A DNA stretch of 64,000 nt from Bacteroides sp. (GTDB lineage: Bacteria > Bacteroidota > Bacteroidia > Bacteroidales > Bacteroidaceae). Location of the stretch: contig NZ_JASLER010000054.1 of the NCBI RefSeq assembly GCF_030151085.1, positions 1-64,000 on the forward strand, written 5' to 3'. Both the position numbers and the translations under genes were made by a program. The notes beneath the pieces were generated by a model. That model had not been told where the DNA came from and did not search any database. It saw only the letters and a program-made list of their open reading frames with translations. Shown here piece after piece: positions 53,912 to 62,441 of the stretch. Within the stretch, counting starts at the first letter, position 1. The number at the start of each line of letters is the position of its first letter.

Positions 53912-55387
53912 CTATTCAGGACGACTGTAATTAGGAGCCTCGCTTGTAATAGCTACATCATGAGGATGGCTTTCCAATACACCGGCATTTGTTATGCGAG
54001 TGAACTTGGCTTCATGTAATTTTTCAATATCAGCAGCACCGCAGTAACCCATACCAGCACGCAAACCGCCAACCAACTGGAAAATAACTTCATATAAGGT
54101 GCCTTTATAAGGAACACGAGCTGCAATACCTTCCGGAACCAATTTCTTCACATCGTTTGTTCCACTTTGGAAATAACGGTCTTTAGAACCATTTTCCATT
54201 GCTTCCAAAGAGCCCATACCACGATAAGATTTAAACTTACGACCGTTGAAAATAATTGTATCTCCAGGAGACTCTTCTGTTCCGGCAACCAATGAACCAA
54301 TCATTACACTGTAACCACCGGCAGCCAATGCTTTTACTACATCACCGGAATAGCGCAATCCACCATCAGCGATCAATGGAACATCTGTTCCTTTTAATGC
54401 TTTTGCCACATCATAAACCGCAGATAATTGAGGTACACCTACTCCTGCTACAACGCGGGTCGTGCAAATAGAACCCGGACCAATACCAACTTTCACTCCA
54501 TCAGCTCCAGCTTCGGCTAATGCTTTTGCAGCTTCACCTGTTGCAATATTGCCAACAACTATATCAATATTTGGAAAGCGTTTCTTTGCCTCTTTCAATT
54601 TCTCTATTACAGAAAGAGAATGTCCATGAGCTGTATCAATGACAATAGCATCTGCCCCGGCATCCACCAAAGCCTGCATACGGTCCAATGTGTCAGCAGT
54701 CACACCTACACCAGCAGCAACACGCAAACGACCTTTAGAATCTTTGCATGCCATCGGTTTATCCTTCGCTTTCGTAATATCTTTGTAAGTAATCAATCCT
54801 ACCAATTTTCCTTCCTTATCTACTACCGGAAGCTTTTCAATACGATGTTCCTGCAAAATCTGAGAAACAGCTTCCATATCGGTAGTCTGATTGGTAGTGA
54901 TGATATTTTCCTTTGTCATTACATCATCAATATGCTTATCCATATCCTTCTCGAAACGAAGGTCACGATTGGTAACAATACCCACCAAGTATCTTTCATC
55001 ATCTACCACGGGAATGCCACCAATTCTGTATTCGGCCATTAAGTCCAATGCATCCTTAACAGTAGAACCTCTCTTTATGGTCACCGGATCATAAATCATT
55101 CCGTTTTCTGCACGCTTTACAATAGCTACTTGACGTGCCTGTTCTTCAATAGACATATTCTTGTGTATCACACCGATACCACCTTCACGAGCAATGGCAA
55201 TAGCCATTTTCGCTTCGGTAACCGTATCCATAGCAGCAGTTACAAACGGGATTTTTAACTCAATGTTTCGTGAAAACTTTGTCGTAAGTGCGACAGTTTT
55301 GGGCAAGACTTCAGAATAAGCAGGAATCAACAATACGTCGTCGTACGTCAACCCATCCATTACAATCTTATCAGCAATAAATGACAT
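53912..55387 (-). CDS. guaB: IMP dehydrogenase
   Basis: GuaB oxidises IMP to XMP with NAD, the committed step of guanine nucleotide synthesis. The 491-residue protein has the N-terminal barrel strand (GLTYDDVLLIPAYSEVLP), two CBS domains inserted at about residues 95-205 (YRIGGIPVVDDE, HRIEKLPVVDKEG), and the catalytic loop Cys308 in GIGPGSICTTRVVAG. The flap and Arg region follows (YRGMGSLEAM). Length equals the family norm. It has its own terminator and a TATATTTG promoter element inside an unusual inverted repeat (55409-55459). Confidence 0.98.
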   Translation of the reverse strand: MSFIADKIVMDGLTYDDVLLIPAYSEVLPKTVALTTKFSRNIELKIPFVTAAMDTVTEAKMAIAIAREGGIGVIHKNMSIEEQARQVAIVKRAENGMIYDPVTIKRGSTVKDALDLMAEYRIGGIPVVDDERYLVGIVTNRDLRFEKDMDKHIDDVMTKENIITTNQTTDMEAVSQILQEHRIEKLPVVDKEGKLVGLITYKDITKAKDKPMACKDSKGRLRVAAGVGVTADTLDRMQALVDAGADAIVIDTAHGHSLSVIEKLKEAKKRFPNIDIVVGNIATGEAAKALAEAGADGVKVGIGPGSICTTRVVAGVGVPQLSAVYDVAKALKGTDVPLIADGGLRYSGDVVKALAAGGYSVMIGSLVAGTEESPGDTIIFNGRKFKSYRGMGSLEAMENGSKDRYFQSGTNDVKKLVPEGIAARVPYKGTLYEVIFQLVGGLRAGMGYCGAADIEKLHEAKFTRITNAGVLESHPHDVAITSEAPNYSRPE

Positions 55388-55408
55388 AGGGTTATGCGTT
55401 TAAAATTT

Positions 55409-55459
55409 ATTGCGTGCAAATATACGGTTTTTATTCCATTCTGTATATCTGCACGCAAT
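55409..55459 (-). promoter_or_regulatory. guaB: guaB promoter element inside a 19-bp imperfect inverted repeat
   Basis: TATATTTG (55417-55424, minus) is an exact -7 match 30 bases before the guaB start. It sits in the left arm of an inverted repeat, 55409-55427 and 55441-55459, in which 17 of 19 positions pair around TTGCGTGCA/TGCACGCAA. The repeat is either an operator over the promoter or the stem that ends recQ transcription; the sequence does not decide between them. Confidence 0.6.
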
Positions 55460-55492
55460 ATTTTTTTTCTTTTTTTAAACGAAAGAACCGAG

Positions 55493-57676
55493 TTAGTTCG
55501 CCATTTCAGAGATGAACTTGATACGTACCAGACGTACTTCTTCATCGGTGAAATCATCACCTAATTCATCCAGCGCATCATCAACTTTATCGGTAGTAGA
55601 CTCCTTGAAGTAATCGTAGATATCAAGCATGTGATCTTCATCCATAATATCTTCCAAGAAGTAGTCAATATTCAATTTGGTTCCCGAAAAAACGATGGCT
55701 TCTATTTCATCCAGCAGATCATCAAACTCAATACCCTTTGACATAGCAATATCATCTAACGCAACTTTGCGGTCGATAGCCTGAATAATGGCTACTTTCA
55801 TCTTAGACTTATTAGCTACCGTGCGTACACGCAAATCTTCGGGACGTTCTATTTCATTTTCTTCGCAATGGCGTTTGATAAGTTTACAGAATTCTTCGCC
55901 GTAACGTTTTGCCTTACCGGCTCCGACACCCGGAATATTCTGCAATTCATCTAATGTAATAGGATATATAGTAGCCATTGCTTCTAAGGAAGGATCCTGG
56001 AAAATTACATAAGGAGGCACCTCCAACTTCTTAGACAGCTTTTTACGCAAATCTTTTAGCATAGAATAAAGTGCCGGATCTACCGCACAAGCTCCGCCCC
56101 CGCGTGCCGGTGCTTCTTCTTCTACTTCCTCGAAGTCATTATCTTCTGTAATCTTAAAGGATTTCGGATGTTTCAGAAATTTCTTACCGTCTTCCGTAAC
56201 CTTCAGCAAGCCATAGTTTTCAACATCTTTACTCAGATAACCACCTATAAGAGCTTGACGAATAACAGCATTCCATGTTTTGTCTTCTTCGCCCATACCA
56301 GAGCCAAACACTTCAAGATCTTCATGCAGATGTGCCTGTACTTCTGAGGTTTCTTTACCTTGTATAATGTCTATTATATAATCCGCTTTAAAATTTTCTT
56401 TCACCGCTAGAATAGCTTCAATCACGGTACACAATAATTCTTGAGCTTCCACTTGTTTTTTGGGATTTAAACAGTTGTCACAATTACCACAATTTTCTTC
56501 TGTGTATTCTTCACCGAAATAATGAAGTAAAGTCTTTCGGCGACACACGGAAGATTCGGCATACGCAGCGGTCTCCAACAGAAGCTGCTTGCCTATTTCC
56601 TGTTCTGCTACAGGTTTGCCTTGCATAAATTTTTCGAGCTTCTGCAAGTCCTTATTGGTATAAAAAGTAATACACTGCCCTTCTCCTCCATCTCTTCCGG
56701 CACGTCCGGTCTCCTGATAATATCCTTCAAGACTTTTGGGGATATCATAATGGATCACAAAACGCACATCGGGCTTATCGATACCCATACCAAAAGCAAT
56801 AGTCGCCACAATCACATCTATTTTTTCCATCAAGAAATCATCTTGATTTTGTGTTCGTGTAGCCGAATCCATTCCAGCATGATATGCACGGGCATTGATA
56901 CCGTTAGCCTGTAAGATTTCAGCAAGTTCCTCAACTTTCTTACGACTCAGGCAATAAATAATACCTGATTTCTCGTTATTGTTTTTGATGAACTTAATGA
57001 TGTCCCTATCTACGTTTGTAGTTTTAGGTCGTACCTCATAATAGAGGTTCGGACGATTGAACGACGACTTGTACACTTGCGCATCCACCATACCCAGATT
57101 TTTCTGGATATCATGCTGCACTTTAGGAGTAGCAGTCGCAGTCAACGCTATCAGTGGGGCTTTTCCTATTTCATTGATTATGGGGCGAATCCGGCGATAT
57201 TCCGGACGGAAGTCATGTCCCCATTCCGAGATACAATGAGCTTCGTCTACAGCATAGAAAGAGATCTTTACTGTTTTCAGGAAATCAACATTTTCATCTT
57301 TTGTCAACGACTCAGGAGCTACATAAAGCAGCTTTGTCTTGCCATTGACAATATCAGATTTAACTTGATCTATCGCGCCTTTATTAAGAGAAGAGTTTAT
57401 GAAATGTGCCACACCATCTTCTTCACTGAAGTTCCGCATCGCATCGACTTGATTTTTCATCAATGCAATCAAAGGAGAAATCACAATGGCTGTGCCCTCC
57501 ATTAATAAGGAGGGGAACTGGTAGCATAATGATTTTCCTCCACCGGTAGGCATCAATACAAAAGTATCGTTACCGTCCAACATGTTTTGGATAATCGCTT
57601 CCTGATTTCCTTTAAATTTATCGAACCCGAAGTATTTCTTCAGCTGGTCTGTCAAATTATTCTTCTTCCCTGCCAT
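55493..57676 (-). CDS. recQ: ATP-dependent DNA helicase RecQ
   Basis: RecQ unwinds DNA 3' to 5' in recombination and fork repair. The 727-residue protein has Walker A at 43-49 (PTGGGKS), the DEAH box at 144-147 (AVDEAHCISEWG) and helicase motif VI (YYQETGRAGRDG). A zinc-binding cluster includes SVCRRKTLLHYFGEE and CGNCDNC. The RQC winged helix and an HRDC domain follow (about 540-615, GVGAGKAKRYGEEF). About 110 further residues form an acidic helical tail (TKLNIDYFLEDIMDEDHML), longer than E. coli RecQ (about 610). A promoter with both boxes is at 57752-57782. Confidence 0.96.
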   Translation of the reverse strand: MAGKKNNLTDQLKKYFGFDKFKGNQEAIIQNMLDGNDTFVLMPTGGGKSLCYQFPSLLMEGTAIVISPLIALMKNQVDAMRNFSEEDGVAHFINSSLNKGAIDQVKSDIVNGKTKLLYVAPESLTKDENVDFLKTVKISFYAVDEAHCISEWGHDFRPEYRRIRPIINEIGKAPLIALTATATPKVQHDIQKNLGMVDAQVYKSSFNRPNLYYEVRPKTTNVDRDIIKFIKNNNEKSGIIYCLSRKKVEELAEILQANGINARAYHAGMDSATRTQNQDDFLMEKIDVIVATIAFGMGIDKPDVRFVIHYDIPKSLEGYYQETGRAGRDGGEGQCITFYTNKDLQKLEKFMQGKPVAEQEIGKQLLLETAAYAESSVCRRKTLLHYFGEEYTEENCGNCDNCLNPKKQVEAQELLCTVIEAILAVKENFKADYIIDIIQGKETSEVQAHLHEDLEVFGSGMGEEDKTWNAVIRQALIGGYLSKDVENYGLLKVTEDGKKFLKHPKSFKITEDNDFEEVEEEAPARGGGACAVDPALYSMLKDLRKKLSKKLEVPPYVIFQDPSLEAMATIYPITLDELQNIPGVGAGKAKRYGEEFCKLIKRHCEENEIERPEDLRVRTVANKSKMKVAIIQAIDRKVALDDIAMSKGIEFDDLLDEIEAIVFSGTKLNIDYFLEDIMDEDHMLDIYDYFKESTTDKVDDALDELGDDFTDEEVRLVRIKFISEMAN

Positions 57677-57751
57677 GATTCATTAGGTTGTTGTTTATAG
57701 GGTTATCTTAAAAGTGCGCTTTTCAGCATTCATTCTTATGGAGAACTCTAA

Positions 57752-57782
57752 CAAAGTTATAAACAACTTCTTAAATTTCAAG
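57752..57782 (-). promoter_or_regulatory. recQ: Promoter of recQ
   Basis: On the minus strand CTTG (57779-57782, near-match to TTTG) precedes TAACTTTG (57752-57759, exact TAnnTTTG) by 19 bases. Transcription would start about 70 bases before the recQ start codon. Confidence 0.55.
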
Positions 57783-57849
57783 CATAATACGCCGAATATT
57801 TTTCAATAAAAGTAAAAAAGTCGGTTTTACTAAGTATTACCTTTTGATT

Positions 57850-59094
57850 TTAAGCACTTTGAAGTCTCGCCATGTTTGCCTTCTCAAGTTGTTGTTTTGC
57901 ATAATCCAACGTCACCACATAACTATTTTTCTGTTCGGACGGGATTTCAAACATTACATCCATCATTATTGTCTCCACAATGGAACGTAATCCGCGGGCA
58001 CCCAACTTGTATTCGACGGCTTTATCTACGATATATTCAAAAACAGCATCTTCAAAAGTAAGCTTCACTCCATCCATATCGAACAACTTGATATATTGCT
58101 TGATGATAGAGTTCTTTGGTTCCGTAAGAATAGCGCGCAAAGCATCACGATCCAACGGATTAAGATAAGTCAACACCGGAAGACGACCGATTATTTCAGG
58201 AATTAGTCCGAATGCTTTCAAATCTTGCGGGGCAATGTACTGCATCATATTAGTTTTGTCGATAGTAGCCGTATTACGTACTGCACTATAGCCTACCACA
58301 TGCGTATTGAGTCGTTGAGCGATCTTCTTTTCAATGCCATCAAAAGCACCTCCGCAGACAAACAGAATATTCTTGGTGTTTACCGGAATCATCTTTTGAT
58401 CGGGGTGTTTACGTCCACCCTGAGGTGGTACATTCACAACGGAACCTTCCAATAGTTTCAGCAAACCTTGCTGTACACCTTCACCGCTTACGTCACGGGT
58501 AATTGAAGGATTGTCACCTTTGCGGGCAATTTTGTCTATTTCATCAATAAAGACAATGCCTTGTTCGGCTTCGGCAACATTGTAGTCGGCTACTTGTAAC
58601 AAACGAGTCAGGATGCTTTCAATATCTTCGCCCACATATCCGGCTTCAGTCAACACAGTTGCATCTACAATAGTAAAAGGAACGTGAAGCAGTTTGGCTA
58701 TAGTGCGGGCAAGCAATGTTTTCCCTGTACCGGTGCTACCTACCATAATGATATTGGATTTTTCTATTTCCACATCATCTCCACCATCCTTTTGTAACAG
58801 ACGCTTGTAATGGTTGTACACGGACACAGCCAGAAAACGCTTGGCATCCTCCTGACCGATAACATATTGATCAAGGAAATTCTTAATCTCTACAGGCTTA
58901 GGAAGTTCTTTCAGATTCAGTTTTTTGGCACCACCTTTCTTTGCACCTCCCATAGCTTCCTGAGTAATCTCGTATGCTTGGGTAGCGCAACTGTCGCAGA
59001 TGTAGCCGTTCATTCCCGTAATGAGAAAGCCGACTTCATCTTCGGAGCGTCCGCAGAAACTGCATCTATTTTTTGTTTTTCTTGAATCTGCCAT
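57850..59094 (-). CDS. clpX: ATP-dependent Clp protease ATP-binding subunit ClpX
   Basis: ClpX is the AAA+ unfoldase that feeds substrates to ClpP. The 414 residues start with a zinc-binding domain (Cys11, Cys14, Cys33, Cys36; CSFCGRSEDEVGFL, CDSC). Walker A is at 119-126 (GSTGTGKT), Walker B is VFIDEIDKI, and the ClpP-contacting IGF-type loop region follows. The C-terminal small domain (GARGLRSIVE) ends the protein. It starts two bases after clpP and is co-transcribed with it. Confidence 0.98.
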   Translation of the reverse strand: MADSRKTKNRCSFCGRSEDEVGFLITGMNGYICDSCATQAYEITQEAMGGAKKGGAKKLNLKELPKPVEIKNFLDQYVIGQEDAKRFLAVSVYNHYKRLLQKDGGDDVEIEKSNIIMVGSTGTGKTLLARTIAKLLHVPFTIVDATVLTEAGYVGEDIESILTRLLQVADYNVAEAEQGIVFIDEIDKIARKGDNPSITRDVSGEGVQQGLLKLLEGSVVNVPPQGGRKHPDQKMIPVNTKNILFVCGGAFDGIEKKIAQRLNTHVVGYSAVRNTATIDKTNMMQYIAPQDLKAFGLIPEIIGRLPVLTYLNPLDRDALRAILTEPKNSIIKQYIKLFDMDGVKLTFEDAVFEYIVDKAVEYKLGARGLRSIVETIMMDVMFEIPSEQKNSYVVTLDYAKQQLEKANMARLQSA

Positions 59095-59096
59095 AT

Positions 59097-59759
59097 TTAT
59101 TTTTTAATCAACACTTCGTCTACCATACCATATTCTTTGGCTTCCTGGGCAGTCATCCAATAGTCGCGGTCAGAATCAGCCCATACTTTATCAAAATCAG
59201 TATGAGAATGATCGGCAATAATGGTATAAAGTTCTTTCTTTAATTTCTGGATTTCACGCGCAGTAATTTCGATATCCGAAGCTTGCCCTTGCGCACCTCC
59301 CATCGGTTGATGTATCATTACACGTGAATGGGTCAATGCAGAACGTTTGCCTTCGGCACCCGACACCAATAATACAGCTGCCATACTGGCTGCTATACCT
59401 GTGCAGATAGTAGCAACATTGCTACTGATAAACTGCATGGTATCATAAATACCTAGTCCGGCATATACCGAGCCACCCGGTGAGTTGATATAGATAGAGA
59501 TATCCTTACCCGGATCTACTGAATCCAAATACAGAAGCTGTGCTTGCAATGTATTGGCAGTATAATCATCGATCTGCGTACCCAAAAAAATGATACGGTC
59601 CATCATCAGGCGTGAGAATACATCCAGCTGTGTAACATTGAGTTGGCGTTCCTCTAGGATATAGGGATTTAAATACCCGGCTTGTGATTTAATCACATCG
59701 TCCAGCATCAAGCTATTCATACCTAAATGCTTGGTAGCGTATTTTCTGAAATCATCCAT
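59097..59759 (-). CDS. clpP: ATP-dependent Clp protease proteolytic subunit ClpP
   Basis: ClpP is the serine peptidase of the Clp machine. The 220-residue protein has catalytic Ser125 in GIAASMAAVL and His150 in HSRVMIHQPMGG, with the acidic residue in the WADSDRDYWM region. The strand motif ISIYINSPGGSVYAG is conserved. It precedes clpX by two bases. Its promoter overlaps the terminator of the upstream tig gene. Confidence 0.98.
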   Translation of the reverse strand: MDDFRKYATKHLGMNSLMLDDVIKSQAGYLNPYILEERQLNVTQLDVFSRLMMDRIIFLGTQIDDYTANTLQAQLLYLDSVDPGKDISIYINSPGGSVYAGLGIYDTMQFISSNVATICTGIAASMAAVLLVSGAEGKRSALTHSRVMIHQPMGGAQGQASDIEITAREIQKLKKELYTIIADHSHTDFDKVWADSDRDYWMTAQEAKEYGMVDEVLIKK

Positions 59760-59793
59760 ATTTTTATTCTTTTAGTTTTATAGATTGTGGTTA

Positions 59794-59825
59794 CAAAGAA
59801 ACAAAAAAGAACACAGAGACACAAA
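59794..59825 (-). promoter_or_regulatory. clpP: Promoter of clpP-clpX
   Basis: On the minus strand TTTG (59822-59825) is followed after 20 bases by TTTCTTTG (59794-59801), one mismatch from TAnnTTTG. The -33 box lies in the T-tract of the tig terminator. Confidence 0.55.
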
Positions 59826-59860
59826 AAAACACAGAGTTATAGTTTGTCAAACTCTGTGTT
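59823..59860 (-). terminator. Intrinsic terminator of tig
   Basis: AACACAGAGTT (59828-59838) and AACTCTGTGTT (59850-59860) pair perfectly over 11 bp, and on the minus strand they are followed by a T-run. It is about 34 bases after the tig stop codon. Confidence 0.88.
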
Positions 59861-59893
59861 TCTTTATAAAAATAAGTCTTTTCAGACAAAATC

Positions 59894-61249
59894 TTATGCA
59901 AACATCTTATTAAACTCTTCCATTGAAATGGATTTATTCTCCAATTTCACTTGAGGCTTCAGTGCAGCAGCCAATTTAGCTTCAACAACACGGTTTACCA
60001 AACCTTCGATGCTCTCTTTCTTTTTCAACATTTCCTTTGAATAGTTTTCCAAGATATCATCAGGAACACTCATCATGCCGTATTGTGCAAACTGAGCACG
60101 AGTTGCTTCCTTAGCCATGTTCATGATGTCTTCTTGTTCTACCTTGATATCATTGATTTTCACCAACTGCTCTTTAATCAGATGCCAAGTCAGTTCTTCA
60201 ATGCTCTTGTCGTAGTTGTCATCAACAAACTTCTCGTCCTTTTCAGGATTGTTCAGACGCATAATACGCTTCAGCAAAGCATCCGGGAATTCCAATTTAC
60301 CGATCTTGTCAGTCAAAACCTTGCGCAAGTCGATAAGGAATTTATAATCGCTGTCAGCAACAAACTGAGCGGCAATGATTTCTTTTACTTTAGCACGGAA
60401 ATCTGCTTCATTGTTTACTACACCTTCACCCAATACCTGGTTGAAGATTTCCTGATTCAAGTCACCCGCAACAAAACGAGTAATTTCTTCAACCTGGAAG
60501 CTGAAATTAGACTTCATATCAGCAGCAGCTTCTTTTTCAATCTTCAACAATGAAGATAATTCTGTAGCATTGCCATCCCATGCAGCACTAGGATTGAACA
60601 CGAGTACATCGTTTACCTTTGCACCGGCAAAAATAGCTTTCTGTTCGTCGTTCTTCATGTAAGCAGGCATCATAACAGCACCTTCTACCTGAATGCCACC
60701 TTCTTTAGTATTACCGTTTTCATCAAGTTCGGCAAGCAGACCTTTCAGCATATCATTGTCAGCGTATACATCTACTTGGTCATACTTACCAGTACGTTGA
60801 GTATAAGCCTTCACCTGATTGTCTACCATTTCATCGGAAACTTCAATAGTGTAGTAATCTACTTTATCTTTGTCAGTTACTTCAGCTTTGAACTCAGGAG
60901 CCAAAGCAATATCGAACAGGAATTCAAACTCTTCCATTGTATCGAAGTCAATTGCAGTTTGCTTATCTTCGTTAGGCAGAGGCTCACCCAAAATTTCGAT
61001 TTTATTATCTTGGATATACTTATATACTGAATCTGAAAGGAGTTTGTTTACTTCTTCTGCCAATACAGATTTACCATACATTTTCTTAACCAGACTCATC
61101 GGTACCATACCTTTACGGAATCCGGGAACCTGTGCTTTTTGACGGAAGTTCTTCAACGACTTGTCTACTTGTTCCTGATAGTCTGCTTTCTCAAGTTTTA
61201 CAGTAAGCAATGCGCTTACTTTGTCAATGTTTTGTAATGAAACGTTCAT
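59894..61249 (-). CDS. tig: Trigger factor
   Basis: Trigger factor is the ribosome-bound chaperone that meets nascent chains. The 451-residue protein has the ribosome-docking signature QVPGFRKGMVPMSLVKKMYG at about residues 36-55, a middle region (about 150-245) where the FKBP isomerase domain would be but with little FKBP consensus, and a long helical C-terminal domain. Isomerase activity is therefore doubtful. It is upstream of clpP-clpX but has its own terminator and a strong promoter at 61304-61334. Confidence 0.95.
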   Translation of the reverse strand: MNVSLQNIDKVSALLTVKLEKADYQEQVDKSLKNFRQKAQVPGFRKGMVPMSLVKKMYGKSVLAEEVNKLLSDSVYKYIQDNKIEILGEPLPNEDKQTAIDFDTMEEFEFLFDIALAPEFKAEVTDKDKVDYYTIEVSDEMVDNQVKAYTQRTGKYDQVDVYADNDMLKGLLAELDENGNTKEGGIQVEGAVMMPAYMKNDEQKAIFAGAKVNDVLVFNPSAAWDGNATELSSLLKIEKEAAADMKSNFSFQVEEITRFVAGDLNQEIFNQVLGEGVVNNEADFRAKVKEIIAAQFVADSDYKFLIDLRKVLTDKIGKLEFPDALLKRIMRLNNPEKDEKFVDDNYDKSIEELTWHLIKEQLVKINDIKVEQEDIMNMAKEATRAQFAQYGMMSVPDDILENYSKEMLKKKESIEGLVNRVVEAKLAAALKPQVKLENKSISMEEFNKMFA

Positions 61250-61303
61250 TCTGACAATTATTTATTTGATTTATACTATATTCCACATTCTCAAACGAGG
61301 GTG

Positions 61304-61334
61304 CAAAATTAGCGTTATTCTTTCAATTATCAAA
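61304..61334 (-). promoter_or_regulatory. tig: Promoter of tig
   Basis: On the minus strand TTTG (61331-61334) is followed after 19 bases by TAATTTTG (61304-61311), an exact match to both boxes. The start site is about 50 bases before the tig ATG. The following 61335-61506 shows nothing else of note. Confidence 0.75.
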
Positions 61335-61506
61335 AAACATTGCAGATTTATTTCTTTCCAGACAACAGGGGAATGATTCCTAAACTTTTATTAACGTACA
61401 ATTGTCCATCTATAAAAATAAAAACGTCCGGGGCACTCTGAGAGAATAGTAATTCTATAATATAAGGATTATCTGGTTTTAGGCTTTGCTTTCTCTTATT
61501 TTTTAG

Positions 61507-61551
61507 GAGTTAAAAGAGTTATCACTCCGTTAGGAGTTAGAGGAGTTAAGC
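61507..61551. repeat. Short 9-bp period tandem repeat
   Basis: Five consecutive 9-mers read GAGTTAAAA, GAGTTATCA, CTCCGTTAG, GAGTTAGAG and GAGTTAAGC. Four of the five keep GAGTTA in register. It is in the 878-base gap between tig and the RRM gene, 90 bases before the 22-bp array. Confidence 0.7.
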
Positions 61552-61640
61552 CAATGGCTATTACGATGCTTTCCTATAGTGGGAACTTTCGTTCTATATA
61601 CTTAATTACCAACACATTCTATTTACACATTTATCACGCA

Positions 61641-61794
61641 CTAATGTAAAACACGTTACTCCAGCATGTAACGATCTTTACCTAATAGTGTAACGGTCGT
61701 TACCTCGTAGTGTAAACACCTTTACTCCATAGTGTAAAGAATGTGATTCTATGAGGTAAAGGACGTCTTCTCCTAATGTAACTGATCTTATTGA
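61641..61794. repeat. Degenerate tandem repeat array, seven units of exactly 22 bp
   Basis: The block TGTAA (or GGTAA) recurs at 61645, 61667, 61689, 61711, 61733, 61755 and 61777, exactly every 22 bases. The first four units contain a dyad of the form GTAA-N6-TTAC (GTAAAACACGTTAC, GTAACGATCTTTAC, GTAACGGTCGTTAC, GTAAACACCTTTAC), and the later three are more diverged. The units differ too much to be a CRISPR array and there are no unique spacers. It lies in the long gap between tig and the RRM gene. 61795-61942 shows no gene. Confidence 0.9.
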
Positions 61795-61942
61795 CTATTG
61801 CCTTCAGTTCACCCTCATCTCCTTTTTTGTTCTTCTGTTCTTTTGTCTAGAAAACATTCCAGTTCATGCCTTACAGGCTTTTCGCAAATCAATTCTGTTT
61901 GAGTATAGAGAAAAAATAAAAATAATTGCGAAAAAGTATCAT

Positions 61943-62104
61943 TTATCCGAATTTTATATGTTTCTTTGTTGCGGAATAATGGCGCATTAGTTTCTCGATT
62001 TCCGTTGCATGGTTTTTACTGCCGTTTTCAAAACGCTTTTGTAAACTCTCTGTCGTAGTGATCTTTTTATTATTTAGCCATCGTTCCAAGAGAGTTTTAT
62101 TCAT
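61943..62104 (-). CDS. Possible 53-residue protein divergent from the RRM gene
   Basis: An open frame from ATG at 62104 to TAA at 61943 encodes a basic 53-residue peptide that begins MNKTLLERWLNNKKITT and ends SATKKHIKFG. It is helical and lysine-rich and has no recognised domain. The sequence before the ATG is the AT-rich type (AAAATAAATAA) used for translation starts in Bacteroides. Its start is 24 bases from the start of the divergent RRM gene. It may instead be the long untranslated leader of that gene on the other strand, so confidence is low. Confidence 0.35.
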   Translation of the reverse strand: MNKTLLERWLNNKKITTTESLQKRFENGSKNHATEIEKLMRHYSATKKHIKFG

Positions 62105-62127
62105 TTATTTATTTTACATTTTTCATT

Positions 62128-62376
62128 ATGAACATTTATGTTGGAAACCTTAACTACCGTGTTAAGGAAAGCGACCTGCAGAAGGTTATGGAAGAATACG
62201 CACCTGTATCTTCTATCAAATTTATCACTGACCGCGAAACAAAACGTTTCAGAGGTATTGCATTCGTTGAAATGGAAGACGGCGAAGCAGCAGCTAAAGT
62301 AATTTCAGAACTTGACGGCGCAGAATTCTTCGGACGCCAAATGGTAGTGAAAGAAGCAAGACCTCCGAAATTTTAA
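62128..62376 (+). CDS. RRM-type RNA-binding protein
   Basis: An 82-residue single RNA recognition motif protein. RNP2 is NIYVGNLNY at residues 2-10 and RNP1 is RFRGIAFVEM at 40-49, with the usual beta-alpha-beta-beta-alpha-beta spacing. The conserved aromatic positions (Tyr4, Phe46) needed for stacking on RNA bases are present. Such small RRM proteins are abundant in Bacteroides and are thought to affect mRNA regulation, including of polysaccharide genes. Single gene with a strong terminator at 62401-62430. Confidence 0.93.
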   Translation: MNIYVGNLNYRVKESDLQKVMEEYAPVSSIKFITDRETKRFRGIAFVEMEDGEAAAKVISELDGAEFFGRQMVVKEARPPKF

Positions 62377-62400
62377 TCATATAGATTAAAGGAGAAAAAT

Positions 62401-62430
62401 AAAAAAGACCGCTCATGGCGGTCTTTTTTA
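62401..62430. terminator. Bidirectional terminator between RRM gene and lptB
   Basis: AAAAAAGACCGC-TCAT-GGCGGTCTTTTTT is a perfect stem with A/T runs on both sides. It lies between the convergent RRM gene and lptB. Confidence 0.95.
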
Positions 62431-62441
62431 TTTTCTAATCA

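Noticed and set aside
61641..61794. CRISPR array
   Set aside because: The units are contiguous 22-mers with no unique spacers, the repeats are degenerate and no cas genes are present.
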